The notes: generated by a model from the letters alone, not told the origin. DNA of 64,000 nucleotides from Paraburkholderia sp. BCC1886 (GCF_900996245.1 NZ_CAAJGK010000011.1:1-64000); one strand, 5' to 3'; counted from the first letter of the stretch, positions 1 to 8,147 are shown. Program-made: numbers and translations.

Positions 1-2156
1 GACGACGCTGCCGCGTTTGCGGAGTCGCTCGCCGCACTTGCTGAGCTACTGGCGTTATCCGCATCGGTGCTTGCACTCGATGCCGATGCCGCGGCCTGCG
101 ACGCGGAGAGCTGCGCATTGCTCGACGACGATACCGCGTCCTCATCTTGCGGGACCCAGCCGTCTGCCGTATAGACCATCAGGACGGGCGGGTCCTGCGA
201 TATATCCTCATACTCCGCGCCGTTCTGCAATGCATCGCCGTTCAGGTCGGTCGTCGGCGGTGTATCCGAATCACCCAACCACACCGACTTGAACGAAGCC
301 AGCATGGCGTTGACACTGGTCGCCCCCGTCTGTGCACTCGCGGCGCTCGCAGCGGCCGCCGTGGCAGCGTTATCCGCATCCGTTGCTGACGCCGCGGCTG
401 CGGTTGCGGAGCTTGAAGCTTGCTGCGCGTATTGCAGGGCAGACCCATAGCTCGTGCCGCCGACGTTACCGGAAGCCTGCGCCGCCCACTGTTGAGCGAG
501 TGCGGCATTGCTGGCGACGGTGACTGATTGCGCTGCTACCGCCGATGCGCTGCTAGCGGCCGCAGCCGCACTGTTCGCCGCGTTAGTGGCGTAGTACTTG
601 GCAGAGTAGTCAGAGCCATCCACCGTACTGCCGGTTTGCGTGGCCCAGTTCTTCGCAAGCGTCGCCGAGGAGGCGGCATCGCTGGCAGAATCGGTCGCGG
701 CAGTCGCGCTAGCATCCGCATTGCTGGCTTGGGTTGTAGCGTCCGCGTCAGATGCAGCAGCTTGCTGGGCATAGTACTTCGCCCCGTAGCTGGTGCCGTC
801 GACCGTCCCGCTGGTCTCGGTGGCCCATTGCTGCGCGAGAGTCGCATCGCCACTTGCGGCCGTCGCACTCGCTGCAGCGTTGGTGGCGTCAGTCGACGCA
901 CTGCTTGCGCTGTCGGCGGCGTTGCTCTCACTCTCACTCGCGGCGCTTGCATCCGATGCCGCAGAACTAGCTGAGCCGGCGGCATCCGATGCCGAGTTGC
1001 CGGCTGCGGTTGCGCTGTTTTGTGCACTCCCCGCACTGCTGGCAGCAGCCGCGGCACTGGCCGAGGCATCCGAGGCAGATTGATCCGCAGCGCTCGCAGA
1101 TGAAGCCGCGTCAGTGACCGAATCCGTCATTGAGGCAGCATAGGTCCCCGCGTCGGTAGCAGATTGTGCCGCGGCACTGGCACTAGAAGCCGCCTGCTTG
1201 GCGTTGTACGCCGCTGAATAATTCGTCCCGTCAACTGTACCGGAAGCCTGCGTTGCCCACGCCTCTGCGTCGACCGCCGCGTCACTCGCTGTGGTGGCGG
1301 AAGCCTCCGCTGCGCTCGCGGCGCTATCCGCATCCGAGACGGCCGCCTCGGCGTTACTTTCCGATGTGGAAGCCGCCGATGCCGAGTTCGCGGCGGCCGT
1401 TGATGACGTACCTGCCTGCGTGGCACTGGCAGCGGCTGCGCTCGCATAGTTCGATGCGCTCGTGGCCGACGCACCCGCTTGCGTGGCAGACAGCGCTGAA
1501 TTTTGGGAAGCGATCTGACCCGCCAGATCCTGATCTTGCCAAGCACCATTCACATACTCACGAATGATCGGTGGATCATCCGACGTGTTCAGATACTCTG
1601 CGCCGGCGATCAGCGGATCGCCATTATTATCAGTGGTCGGGTCTTCGGTGAAGTCCCCCAGCCAGATCTGATTAAAAGACTGCAGCTGGCCGCTCAGTTG
1701 TGCAGCAGCCGCTTGTGCTGCGCTCAAAACGGTCTGTGCCTGTGCCAGCACGGTCTGTGCGTTTGTGGCAGCGGTGGTCGCGCTATCCTCGGATGCGGCG
1801 GCTGCGGAGGCTGCGTCGTTTGCCGTGCTCGCGCTGCTACTGGCGCTGGTTGCGGCTTGTGCCGACGTTGTCGCAGAAGACTCTGCGCTGCTTGCAGCCG
1901 TGCTGGCCGATTGCGCCGATGTGTCACTGGCTGTGGCGCTGCTTGCCGCTTCGGAGGCCGAGGAAGAAGCATCGCCCGCGCTCGTAGCGGCGGCGCTTGC
2001 TGCAGCATCCGCGTCGCTTGCGCTTTGACTGGATGCTGCGGTCTTTTCGTTGACCTCCTGTTCGGCTGCGATGACTCCAGCGAACTCGTCACCCAAGTCT
2101 TCAATCTGCGAAACCAGCCCCTGCAGTTGGGTGTTTAACTGGTCAGCGATGCCCAT
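1..2156 (-). CDS. Tail fibre protein, 3' end outside window
   Basis: The reading frame begins at the ATG on 2156-2154 (MGIADQLNTQLQGLVSQ) and stays open to the window edge, so at least 718 residues are present and the C-terminus is missing. Most of it is Ala/Ser-rich low complexity. Four copies of a unit like WATETSGTVDGTSYGAKYYA are spaced through it (about 1275-1200, 845-765, 665-590 and 500-420). Two copies of a globular module with WLGD, then P..D.NGD, GAEY and a Y..G.W ending lie at about 1680-1535 and 300-165. Such modules are common in phage fibres and phase-variable adhesins. A TTTTATG box lies 34 bases upstream of the start. The receptor-binding tip is not visible. Confidence 0.85.
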   Translation of the reverse strand, partial: MGIADQLNTQLQGLVSQIEDLGDEFAGVIAAEQEVNEKTAASSQSASDADAAASAAATSAGDASSSASEAASSATASDTSAQSASTAASSAESSATTSAQAATSASSSASTANDAASAAAASEDSATTAATNAQTVLAQAQTVLSAAQAAAAQLSGQLQSFNQIWLGDFTEDPTTDNNGDPLIAGAEYLNTSDDPPIIREYVNGAWQDQDLAGQIASQNSALSATQAGASATSASNYASAAAASATQAGTSSTAAANSASAASTSESNAEAAVSDADSAASAAEASATTASDAAVDAEAWATQASGTVDGTNYSAAYNAKQAASSASAAAQSATDAGTYAASMTDSVTDAASSASAADQSASDASASAAAAASSAGSAQNSATAAGNSASDAAGSASSAASDASAASESESNAADSASSASTDATNAAASATAASGDATLAQQWATETSGTVDGTSYGAKYYAQQAAASDADATTQASNADASATAATDSASDAASSATLAKNWATQTGSTVDGSDYSAKYYATNAANSAAAAASSASAVAAQSVTVASNAALAQQWAAQASGNVGGTSYGSALQYAQQASSSATAAAASATDADNAATAAAASAASAQTGATSVNAMLASFKSVWLGDSDTPPTTDLNGDALQNGAEYEDISQDPPVLMVYTADGWVPQDEDAVSSSSNAQLSASQAAASASSASTDADNASSSASAASDSANAAAS

Positions 2157-2190
2157 ATCCTGAACCCCTATGAAAAATTCGTGCTGCGGT

Positions 2191-2197
2191 CATAAAA
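2191..2197 (-). promoter_or_regulatory. TTTTATG box upstream of the tail fibre
   Basis: On the minus strand this reads GGTCGGCATTTTATGA, 34 bases before the fibre start codon. The same 16-base context (GGTYGGCATTTTATGA) occurs before the second fibre gene at 4304-4310. No strong hairpin abuts it, unlike the TATG at 2222. I read it as a candidate promoter for the phage's own RNA polymerase. From memory, phiKZ late promoters carry a TATG motif, but this site itself is untested. Confidence 0.45.
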
Positions 2198-2221
2198 TGC
2201 CGACCGAAGCCTTCAGAGGGG

Positions 2222-2258
2222 CATAAAACGACTACCCGATCCGAGGACCGAGTAGTCG
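2222..2258 (-). terminator. Hairpin followed by TTTTATG
   Basis: The stem CGACTAC/GTAGTCG (2229-2235 with 2252-2258) lies just past the stop codon of the gene ending at 2264. In the minus direction it is followed directly by TTTTATGCCCC. It is one of a family of hairpin plus TATG elements that mark gene ends in this element. Confidence 0.6.
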
Positions 2259-2263
2259 CTAAA

Positions 2264-2707
2264 TCACAGCAGGCCGAGTGCCTTCATGTCGAAGCAAAGG
2301 TTGGCCATCGAGTTCGGATCCATCCGCCAGCCAATGCGCATCCCTGCTGCAAAGAGGCTCGCCTCGCTACACCAGAACTTCGTTCGCGAGAGGATCGTGA
2401 AAGGACGGAAGACGAAGCCGAAGAGACCCAGATAGTCGTAGGCGTCCCCGCTTTTCTCGGTGAACCACGTCGTGGCCGTCGCGACATCGCCGGGGCCTTC
2501 CACGATGTCCCAGTCCGCGGCCGGCAAGGTCTGGCCCGTGACGATCTGCACACCGGTCCCCGGAAGCGATTGACCGATGGTGTAGGTGCCATCGCCGTTG
2601 TCGACCAGGATCGATGCCACGTGGCAGTAAGGGCCTTTGGTTTGCCAGCAGATCAGTCGATCGACGAGGCTCGTCTGGTTCTTCTTGAATGCGTACATCA
2701 TGGCCAT
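2264..2707 (-). CDS. Papain-fold (permuted NlpC/P60, YiiX-like) hydrolase
   Basis: This is a protein of 147 residues. An early segment SLVDRLICWQTKGPYCHVAS carries His29. A late FWCSEAS carries Cys113. That order (His first, Cys late, followed by SE) is the layout of circularly permuted NlpC/P60 or DUF830-type cysteine hydrolases, which cleave amide bonds in peptidoglycan or acyl groups. The start at 2707 overlaps the preceding gene by 10 bases, so the two are probably translated together. Its place between fibre genes suggests a virion or lysis-related hydrolase, but the substrate is unknown. Confidence 0.6.
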   Translation of the reverse strand: MAMMYAFKKNQTSLVDRLICWQTKGPYCHVASILVDNGDGTYTIGQSLPGTGVQIVTGQTLPAADWDIVEGPGDVATATTWFTEKSGDAYDYLGLFGFVFRPFTILSRTKFWCSEASLFAAGMRIGWRMDPNSMANLCFDMKALGLL

Positions 2708-3414
2708 GTGATTTCCTCCACGGCTTGAATGGTGGTCGCGACAGCAATCATCGCTGCCAACACGGCGTTCTGCTTCATTGAACTCAAGATGGACGCCTTG
2801 CCATCGAGACCCACCTGGAACATCTGCTTGGCGCTGTGATCGCGCCACGCCCAGGTACCGGTCGCCACATCTGCACACCAGAACGGCGTGCTCCAGAGTT
2901 CCCACTGCGCCGTGCCGTCGAGCACAGGCGTATCCACGACGATGGGCCATGCAGGCTCACCGGCACTGGATGCTTCTCCTCCTACGGTTGCTTGGTAAAG
3001 CTGGCTATTAGCGACGACGTACTGCCCGATGGTCACCGTCATGCCCGCGACCCAGTCGCTGGCGAAGATGTCCCAGATCAGATGCGAGGATTCGATCGAG
3101 GACAGCATGTTGATCTGGTCGGTCGACTTCGCTGGATAGGTGTAGGCGGCACCCAATGCCGATGACGTGAAGCCCTGCAGGATCGATGTCGCACACGCAT
3201 TCGAGACCGCGGCGACCTGATTGGCTTGCGCAATCTGCAGCGCGGTCGCACTCGAGATCGCTTCGATCGAATAGGGCGTCGTGGTGTAATTGATGATGTA
3301 CTGGGAGGGGTCCTGATACTGCGCTTCGGTACAGACCACTGCGTTAGGTGGAATCGTCCCATCGGGTGACGCGCCGACGCCTCCCGTTCCCAGGAAGTAA
3401 TAGGTGAGAGCCAT
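2698..3414 (-). CDS. Tail-fibre-associated protein, DUF4376-like C-terminus
   Basis: The protein has 238 residues, starting at ATG 3414 (MALTYYFLGTGGVG). The second half has DQINMLSSIESS, then a carbohydrate-binding-like stretch IGQYVVANSQLYQA, then FWCADVATGTWAWRDHSAKQ. The last pattern resembles the DUF4376 domain found at the end of phage tail fibre or fibre-chaperone proteins. It lies between two fibre-type genes and overlaps the papain-fold gene. The likely role is fibre assembly or a fibre tip component. The family match is by pattern only. Confidence 0.55.
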   Translation of the reverse strand: MALTYYFLGTGGVGASPDGTIPPNAVVCTEAQYQDPSQYIINYTTTPYSIEAISSATALQIAQANQVAAVSNACATSILQGFTSSALGAAYTYPAKSTDQINMLSSIESSHLIWDIFASDWVAGMTVTIGQYVVANSQLYQATVGGEASSAGEPAWPIVVDTPVLDGTAQWELWSTPFWCADVATGTWAWRDHSAKQMFQVGLDGKASILSSMKQNAVLAAMIAVATTIQAVEEITWP

Positions 3415-3422
3415 GGTGGTCC

Positions 3423-4271
3423 TTAGCCCGGCAGATAGAAGAAGCACGCGGAAAGCGTGTTCGTCACCGTGTCGGTGGGAGCGGTTTGTGTGAGGGTGAC
3501 GGTCACAGCGACGCCGGCGTCCACATTGCACTGGGCGTTGTAGTTGCCAAAGGCATAGCCCGAGACGTTCGAGAGTTCGGTGATAGGCGGATCGCAGCCG
3601 TCCGTTGCGATGGCGTAACTGAGCGAACCCGTCTCCGCACCCGAGGAGCCGCCTGTTGCCAACATCGTGAGTTTCCCCGCATAGGCTGGGGTGAAGCTGT
3701 ACGTGACGGAGACCGTGGTGGACGCCGTCGTGTTCGTGACCAGATCCGACGCAATTGAAGCGAGGGGCGCTGCGCCCAAGTTGGTCAGTGCCGCCTTGGC
3801 ATCGGCCACATCCTCCAGATTGTTGGAGGCCACCATCAGTCCGTTGATGATCGCGGCTTTCAGCGTCTGATAGGTCGTCGCATACAGCACTCCGTTACGA
3901 CTCAGGGCAAAGATGTCGATGTCCTCCAGTGCACCCACCGCCGTTTCGAGGCCAGCAATCAGATCGTGCAAGGAGGTCGCGGCGTCGCCTGCGGTTGAGG
4001 CGGATTCTGCAGCGGCAGCTGCACTGGCAGCCGCTGCGGTGGCGCTCGTATTCGCGTTACTGGCGAACGTCTTCGCGTTGTTGACGGCGGTCTGGGCGTT
4101 GCCTGAATAGGTCGACGCTTGTGCCGCGTAGTATTTGGCGGAGTAGTCCGTGTTATTGACCAGGCCCGTGGCTTGGGCTGCCCATGACTGGGCGAGGGTG
4201 GCAGAGGCCGCTGCCGCCGTAGCGGACGCCGCGGCGTCCGTGCTCGCATCCGAGCTGGTGCCGTCGCTCAT
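3423..4271 (-). CDS. Second tail fibre protein, Ala/Ser-rich
   Basis: This 282-residue protein is paralogous to the fibre starting at 2156. It has the same unit (SWAAQATGLVNNTDYSAKYYA) inside an Ala/Ser-rich repeat zone (residues about 5-100), then a more ordinary C-terminal half with a beta-rich tail ending near CFFYLPG. The start MSDGTSSDAS at 4271 is preferred over an upstream in-frame start at 4322 because AGGA lies eight bases ahead and the paralogue begins in the same way relative to its TTTTATG box. The C-terminal part could be the host-contacting region. Confidence 0.75.
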   Translation of the reverse strand: MSDGTSSDASTDAAASATAAAASATLAQSWAAQATGLVNNTDYSAKYYAAQASTYSGNAQTAVNNAKTFASNANTSATAAAASAAAAAESASTAGDAATSLHDLIAGLETAVGALEDIDIFALSRNGVLYATTYQTLKAAIINGLMVASNNLEDVADAKAALTNLGAAPLASIASDLVTNTTASTTVSVTYSFTPAYAGKLTMLATGGSSGAETGSLSYAIATDGCDPPITELSNVSGYAFGNYNAQCNVDAGVAVTVTLTQTAPTDTVTNTLSACFFYLPG

Positions 4272-4303
4272 AATCGTTCCTGAGGAGTAGTTGGGTGGCG
4301 CTT

Positions 4304-4310
4304 CATAAAA
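4304..4310 (-). promoter_or_regulatory. TTTTATG box upstream of second fibre gene
   Basis: The minus strand reads GGTTGGCATTTTATGA, 32 bases upstream of the ATG at 4271. Sixteen bases match the box before the other fibre gene apart from one Y position. The shared context and spacing suggest co-regulation of the two fibre genes. Confidence 0.45.
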
Positions 4311-4330
4311 TGCCAACCACACAGCGACGG

Positions 4331-4362
4331 CATAAGGAGAGACCGGATGGCTCCGGTCTCTC
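4331..4362 (-). terminator. Perfect 10-bp hairpin followed by TTATG
   Basis: The stem GAGAGACCGG/CCGGTCTCTC (4337-4346 with 4353-4362) has a six-base loop. In the minus direction it is followed by CCTTATGCCGTCG. It lies downstream of the gene ending at 4423 and ahead of the fibre promoter box. Confidence 0.65.
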
Positions 4363-4422
4363 AGACAGCAATCAGTGCAATGCCTTCGCCGCGGTCAGGA
4401 TGTATCGCATGGCGGATCCCGC

Positions 4423-4893
4423 TTAGGTCGGCATGAAGTAATGGTCTTCCTCGTCTTCCGCGACGTAGGAGGGCACACGGGCAGGCGTCTCGCTCTCCGC
4501 ATCGTCGATCGACGTCTCCATCCGGATACGCGGCGGGCCGTCGTGTTTGTCCGACTCGTCGTCAGCACTCGCTTCGAGCGGGGCGTCGTCTTCTGTCGGC
4601 GCCTGCAAGTTCCACGTCCCGTTCAGCGCGTTCAACAGTCGCTCCCGGTATTCACGGACGTCTTCTTCCGTGTAGACCTTGAAACGCCCATTGCGCGAGA
4701 ACAGGTTCTCTTCAAAGCGCAGCACCGACTGACCGAGCCTATCGATGTCACTGCGCGGGGAGTACAGCACGCGCTCGCCGTTATCGTCCGTGTCGATGAG
4801 CAGCAGCTCGCCGGTTTCGTTCATCTTGTTGATTGTGGCAATGAAGCTCCCATCGGGTAGCTTGCAAAGTTGTTTGTAGTCGACGACTCTCAT
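4423..4893 (-). CDS. Hypothetical phage protein, acidic C-terminus
   Basis: This is a protein of 156 residues from ATG 4893 (MRVVDYKQLCKLPDGSF). The N-terminal 85 residues look globular. The last 50 are acidic and disordered (APTEDDAPLEASADDESDKH). An in-frame GTG at 4929 forms a GTGA overlap with the upstream gene and would add 12 residues; that start is also plausible. No family was recognised. It is last in a run of overlapping small genes (4423-5820). Confidence 0.6.
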   Translation of the reverse strand: MRVVDYKQLCKLPDGSFIATINKMNETGELLLIDTDDNGERVLYSPRSDIDRLGQSVLRFEENLFSRNGRFKVYTEEDVREYRERLLNALNGTWNLQAPTEDDAPLEASADDESDKHDGPPRIRMETSIDDAESETPARVPSYVAEDEEDHYFMPT

Positions 4894-4925
4894 GTTTGAT
4901 ATTGGTCCGGATACAGATTGAGGTC

Positions 4926-5222
4926 TCACTCGCGATCGGCAAGAATGCCTTTCACGCGTGCGGTAAGGGCTTCCATCAGGGCGTAGGCGTACGTAGCGGG
5001 GTAGAGCTTTTCCATGAGTACGATCGGGTCAATCTGATCGCACAACACGCTGAAGACTTCTGCTACCGCACGAAAATGCACACGCTCGAGTTCGGCGGGG
5101 GAAAAGACAACGCCGGTCTGTGGTGCGAGGTGCTCGCGCACGGCGATGAACTTGTGGCGCAAGCGTGCTTCGATCTCGATCAGGTCTGTTTGATCGCGGA
5201 GGATGCGGGCGAAGGATTTCAT
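4926..5222 (-). CDS. Hypothetical small helical protein
   Basis: The protein has 98 residues and starts at ATG 5222 (MKSFARILRDQTDLIEIE). The start codon overlaps the upstream stop as ATGA and has GGAG ten bases ahead. It is predicted mostly helical (alternating Leu/Ile/Ala with charged residues). No known family was recognised. Its tight overlap on both sides shows it is part of a translationally coupled operon. Confidence 0.65.
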   Translation of the reverse strand: MKSFARILRDQTDLIEIEARLRHKFIAVREHLAPQTGVVFSPAELERVHFRAVAEVFSVLCDQIDPIVLMEKLYPATYAYALMEALTARVKGILADRE

Positions 5223-5536
5223 TTCCACTTCTCCCCGAGCCGACCCCGATAAAGATCATTGGATGCACGCACGTCGACGCGCGGCATGTAGTGCCCCATC
5301 GCAAGCGGCTCGACCGGGTCCTGTGTGATCGTCAGGACCACGTCATGGCGTGTCGCGAACTTCGTGAGCTGTAGTCCCAGATGCTTGACCAGATGCTGGG
5401 CGTTCGCATGGCTGATACCACTCTCCGAGTGCAGTGCCTCGCCCATGGTGCTCGAGAGCACGGCAAGGGCGCTGTCGACGCTTAGCAGGGCGTCGATGAG
5501 CTGACTGCCGGCGTCTGAGGGTGTGATGGCGCTCAT
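5219..5536 (-). CDS. Hypothetical small protein
   Basis: This 105-residue protein starts at ATG 5536 (MSAITPSDAGSQLIDALLS), overlapping the upstream stop as ATGA. The first half is helical and the second half contains HDVVLTITQDPVEPLAMGHY. No family was recognised. It belongs to the coupled run 4423-5820. Confidence 0.65.
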   Translation of the reverse strand: MSAITPSDAGSQLIDALLSVDSALAVLSSTMGEALHSESGISHANAQHLVKHLGLQLTKFATRHDVVLTITQDPVEPLAMGHYMPRVDVRASNDLYRGRLGEKWK

Positions 5537-5820
5537 CTGCGGCAATCCCCGCTGGAGAGCTGACGACGGGCCAGAATGTAGATCACGGTGAGTTGATCCG
5601 GGTGGTAATCAAACTGACCTTGTTCGAGTACCTTGTGCACCGCTTGAATCTGATCCTGCGGCAACTCGAAGATCTTGCTTTGAGTGACTGGCACAGTCGG
5701 AATCAAGATCGCTTCATAGTCCGGCGCAATCTGCCTGGCGGCTTGTGCGAAACAGGATCCGCTCACGGCGCTGGCCAGGAGCGCGATCGCGAACGCTATT
5801 CGTAACGTGATGGAACGCAT
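5533..5820 (-). CDS. Small exported protein with signal peptide
   Basis: The protein has 95 residues, starting at ATG 5820. The N-terminus MRSITLRIAFAIALLASAVS is a clear signal sequence (two Arg, hydrophobic core), with likely cleavage after SGSCFA. The mature part (about 70 residues) has no recognised domain. An upstream in-frame start at 6012 is rejected because a strong terminator lies between it and the signal sequence. A periplasmic product encoded by a phage could act in lysis or in superinfection exclusion; neither is shown. Confidence 0.65.
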   Translation of the reverse strand: MRSITLRIAFAIALLASAVSGSCFAQAARQIAPDYEAILIPTVPVTQSKIFELPQDQIQAVHKVLEQGQFDYHPDQLTVIYILARRQLSSGDCRR

Positions 5821-5835
5821 TGTGTATCCCCTAAT

Positions 5836-5866
5836 ACAAAAAAAAACCAGCCGACGAAGGCTGGTT
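5836..5866 (-). terminator. Rho-independent terminator with T tract
   Basis: The stem AACCAGCC/GGCTGGTT (5845-5852 with 5859-5866) is followed on the minus strand by about ten T residues. It ends the operon containing the NADAR gene. It lacks a TATG box, so it is the classical type. Confidence 0.8.
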
Positions 5867-5884
5867 TCCCCAGGAGGGTGGTGA

Positions 5885-6388
5885 TCAGAATGAGCGCACG
5901 GGGCGCCCGTTTTTGAGTTCTTCTCGGATGGCCATCTGTGCGTGGCCACAATAATTACTGCCTCGGTGGTTACGAGGGTCTGCGATACGCGCGTCGTCTT
6001 TGGCAAGGCCAATGCCGTATCGCGTGTCGTAGGGGCTCGCCTCTACGAGGATGTAGGGATCGGTCTGCACGAGAAAGTCAGCCAATCCCGGATTCTGTCG
6101 ATACTTCTCGCGATTCCCGATCGTGAGGATCTGATAGTTATAGCCATCCCACACGGGCTGATCAAAGTTCGCCACCTGTCGACCCAGTTGCTTGCAGGCC
6201 ATCGGATGGTCTTCCCGCATGATGCGGTCTGCCATGATCAGGTCGCCAAAGAGCCGTGCCTTCGAGCACATGATGAATTTCTCCATGTGGTTAAAGAGCA
6301 GGCCCTTGTAGTAAAACTCGCAGCGATACCAGTGGCTCAGGATGTCGCTATCGTTGAAGAAGGCTAGGTAGTCACCGTGCCGTTGCAT
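5885..6388 (-). CDS. NADAR (YbiA/RibX-like) family protein
   Basis: This is a protein of 167 residues. The family pattern is visible: HMEKFIMCSKARLFGD (Glu36, Lys43), then CKQLGRQVANFD with W80, then EASPYDTRYGIG (116-127, with the usual Trp replaced by Tyr), and a final SNYCGHAQMAIREEL. NADAR proteins are N-glycosidases; family members remove ADP-ribose from guanine in nucleic acid or act in riboflavin metabolism. In a phage with no riboflavin genes in view, reversal of DNA ADP-ribosylation is the likelier role. The start overlaps the preceding gene by 25 bases. A second, different ADP-ribosyl eraser (macrodomain) is at 53334. Confidence 0.85.
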   Translation of the reverse strand: MQRHGDYLAFFNDSDILSHWYRCEFYYKGLLFNHMEKFIMCSKARLFGDLIMADRIMREDHPMACKQLGRQVANFDQPVWDGYNYQILTIGNREKYRQNPGLADFLVQTDPYILVEASPYDTRYGIGLAKDDARIADPRNHRGSNYCGHAQMAIREELKNGRPVRSF

Positions 6389-7482
6389 GTTTCTCTCTGT
6401 TCCGTTGCGTGGATGACGGTGTCATCCACTGCGTTGGGCAGCATCTTCACCAGCTTGTCGAGCTGCTGCTTGACGCCCTTGACGATGGCCTGGCGGGTGA
6501 ACTCGTTGAAGTCAGCCAGCGAAGCCGACACGACATGCGCACCCATCTGTTTCAGGAGGATTCGGCTGCGTTGTGGATACGCACCCTTGGTGTTCTTGAA
6601 GACCCAGACGTAGCCACCGCCCAGCTGCACGATGATCTCGCTGTAGTCCGTGTCCACGACCAGCAGGGGAACCTTGCCCTTAGGCAGGTCCGCCTCGTTA
6701 TCGAAGACGTGATGTACGACGCTTGTGATGTCTTCGACGGCCGCGTCCAGATCAAGCGGGGTCAGACTGAAGCCCATGCTTTCGAGCAGAGGCGCGGCTT
6801 CCGCGCGTAGCACGGTGACCAGGTTGTCGAACGTATAGGTCATGTCGGCGTACGCCCACTGATCTTCGCCCGGGTGGTAGAAGTAAAGGCCAGCACCGTG
6901 TCCGCCGATGATGGCGTGTGCCTTGACACCGTCCTCGCTGAGTTCCCGGCTCAGGATCAGCAATAGCTGCGGGACCACCGGACGCCTGTCCATGTAGAAG
7001 CCCGACGCAAGCGTCATGAGGTCCGTATCACCCGTGATGTCAGGCGCAATCGTGCTGTCGAGCACGGAGCCCGTAACTAATCCGACGAGCGGTGCGAGCA
7101 ACTCCTGCAGTGCCTGCAGTTTTTCCGCGTCCTGCGTCGGGGCGAAGTGGAAGCACGACTGGATCGCTTCCAGGCGCTGATTCGCCAGCTCCTCGAATTG
7201 ATCGCTGAAGGTAAAGCGCATGGCTTGGATTGCCTCCGAGAGCTTGCGCGCTACCGGTCCCTTTGCCTCGAAGAGAGGCATGCCCGCGCCGTTACGTGCG
7301 CGCAGCTTGACCATGTTGTCGTGCAGCTGTCGGTGCAGGCTCTGCAAAAGCACCTTTCGCTCCGGGTGCAGCTCGGCCAACTGGTAAGCGATGGAAGCCG
7401 TGCTGATCGCCAACGACTCCACCTCGTCGAGCAGCGTGTGCGACTTCAGTGCCGCGAATACTGCTTTGTCTTGATCACTCAT
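6364..7482 (-). CDS. Large hypothetical phage protein
   Basis: The protein has 372 residues and starts at ATG 7482 with AAGGAACGGGA ahead. The N-terminal third is helical (LHRQLHDNMVKLRARNG). The middle has a GGHGAGLYFYHPGE strand region. The end is helical and Lys-rich. No family or catalytic motif was recognised. It overlaps the NADAR start, so the two are co-translated; this is the closest functional link available. Confidence 0.7.
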   Translation of the reverse strand: MSDQDKAVFAALKSHTLLDEVESLAISTASIAYQLAELHPERKVLLQSLHRQLHDNMVKLRARNGAGMPLFEAKGPVARKLSEAIQAMRFTFSDQFEELANQRLEAIQSCFHFAPTQDAEKLQALQELLAPLVGLVTGSVLDSTIAPDITGDTDLMTLASGFYMDRRPVVPQLLLILSRELSEDGVKAHAIIGGHGAGLYFYHPGEDQWAYADMTYTFDNLVTVLRAEAAPLLESMGFSLTPLDLDAAVEDITSVVHHVFDNEADLPKGKVPLLVVDTDYSEIIVQLGGGYVWVFKNTKGAYPQRSRILLKQMGAHVVSASLADFNEFTRQAIVKGVKQQLDKLVKMLPNAVDDTVIHATEQRETCNGTVTT

Positions 7483-7506
7483 TCCCGTTCCTTTTTGTGT
7501 TTCGAC

Positions 7507-8040
7507 TCACCACATGTCTTCGCTGAACAGCACGTCTTTCGGATTTGTCTTTTCCCGGATCTGGCCGGCGGCACTCGCGATGAGAAACGCCGTCTTGCGA
7601 TCGACATACCGACCGTGGCTGGTGATGAACCCCTGTTTGCTGGTCGTGGTCAACCCGGCGCGAGCGTAGGCGCTCATGTAGCGCACACAGTGGTGATGTC
7701 GCCCCGGTGCACTCACGGCATGGATCACGCCGTCCGGGTGCATGATCGCGGCCATGGCAATGCGCTCTTTCTGTGGACCCGTACGGCGCATGAAGTCGTG
7801 CAGGTTCGCGTATCGGAATGCTGCTCCATATTGAAATGGACGGCCGGAGTAAAAAGACAGCTTGGGCTCCGCCTGCATGCGATCTTCAAGTAACTGCACC
7901 CCCACTTTCACGAGCGTCAACGTAAAGCGGTTCGGCTGCTTGCGGGAGTTACGGCGCCAGCGAAATCCCATCCGGGTGACACACCAGACCCAGACACTGG
8001 TAAAGACCAGCCCGATGTACCACTCAATTGCCACGTCCAT
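7507..8040 (-). CDS. Membrane-anchored phage protein with SEDMW C-terminus
   Basis: This is a protein of 177 residues. One membrane segment is at the N-terminus (IEWYIGLVFTSVWVWCVT), followed by a basic stretch. The C-terminal half has MHPDGVIHAVSAPGRHHHC, then GFITSHGRYVDRKTA and ends LFSEDMW. I have the impression that the HHC, GRYVDR and SED-W signature recurs in many unrelated phages without a known function. The membrane anchor joined to that domain is unusual. The 107-base gap upstream of its start (8041-8147) holds no convincing gene. Confidence 0.65.
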   Translation of the reverse strand: MDVAIEWYIGLVFTSVWVWCVTRMGFRWRRNSRKQPNRFTLTLVKVGVQLLEDRMQAEPKLSFYSGRPFQYGAAFRYANLHDFMRRTGPQKERIAMAAIMHPDGVIHAVSAPGRHHHCVRYMSAYARAGLTTTSKQGFITSHGRYVDRKTAFLIASAAGQIREKTNPKDVLFSEDMW

Positions 8041-8147
8041 TACTGCGCCCCGTTGTTGTTCGAATTCATGGTCTGCTCTCGTTGTTATCGTGGAAGCACA
8101 TACAGCCCTGCAGACGCCTTCCCGTGCAGGCGAAGGCGCGTGGTACT

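Noticed and set aside
1..2150. Repeats resembling a CRISPR or satellite array
   Set aside because: The repeats are in frame, vary in length and encode the Ala/Ser fibre units; there are no constant repeats with unique spacers.
8041..8147. Two tiny overlapping frames of 11 and 9 codons before the gene at 7507
   Set aside because: They are chained by ATGA and TAATG overlaps but are too short and low in complexity to support as genes.
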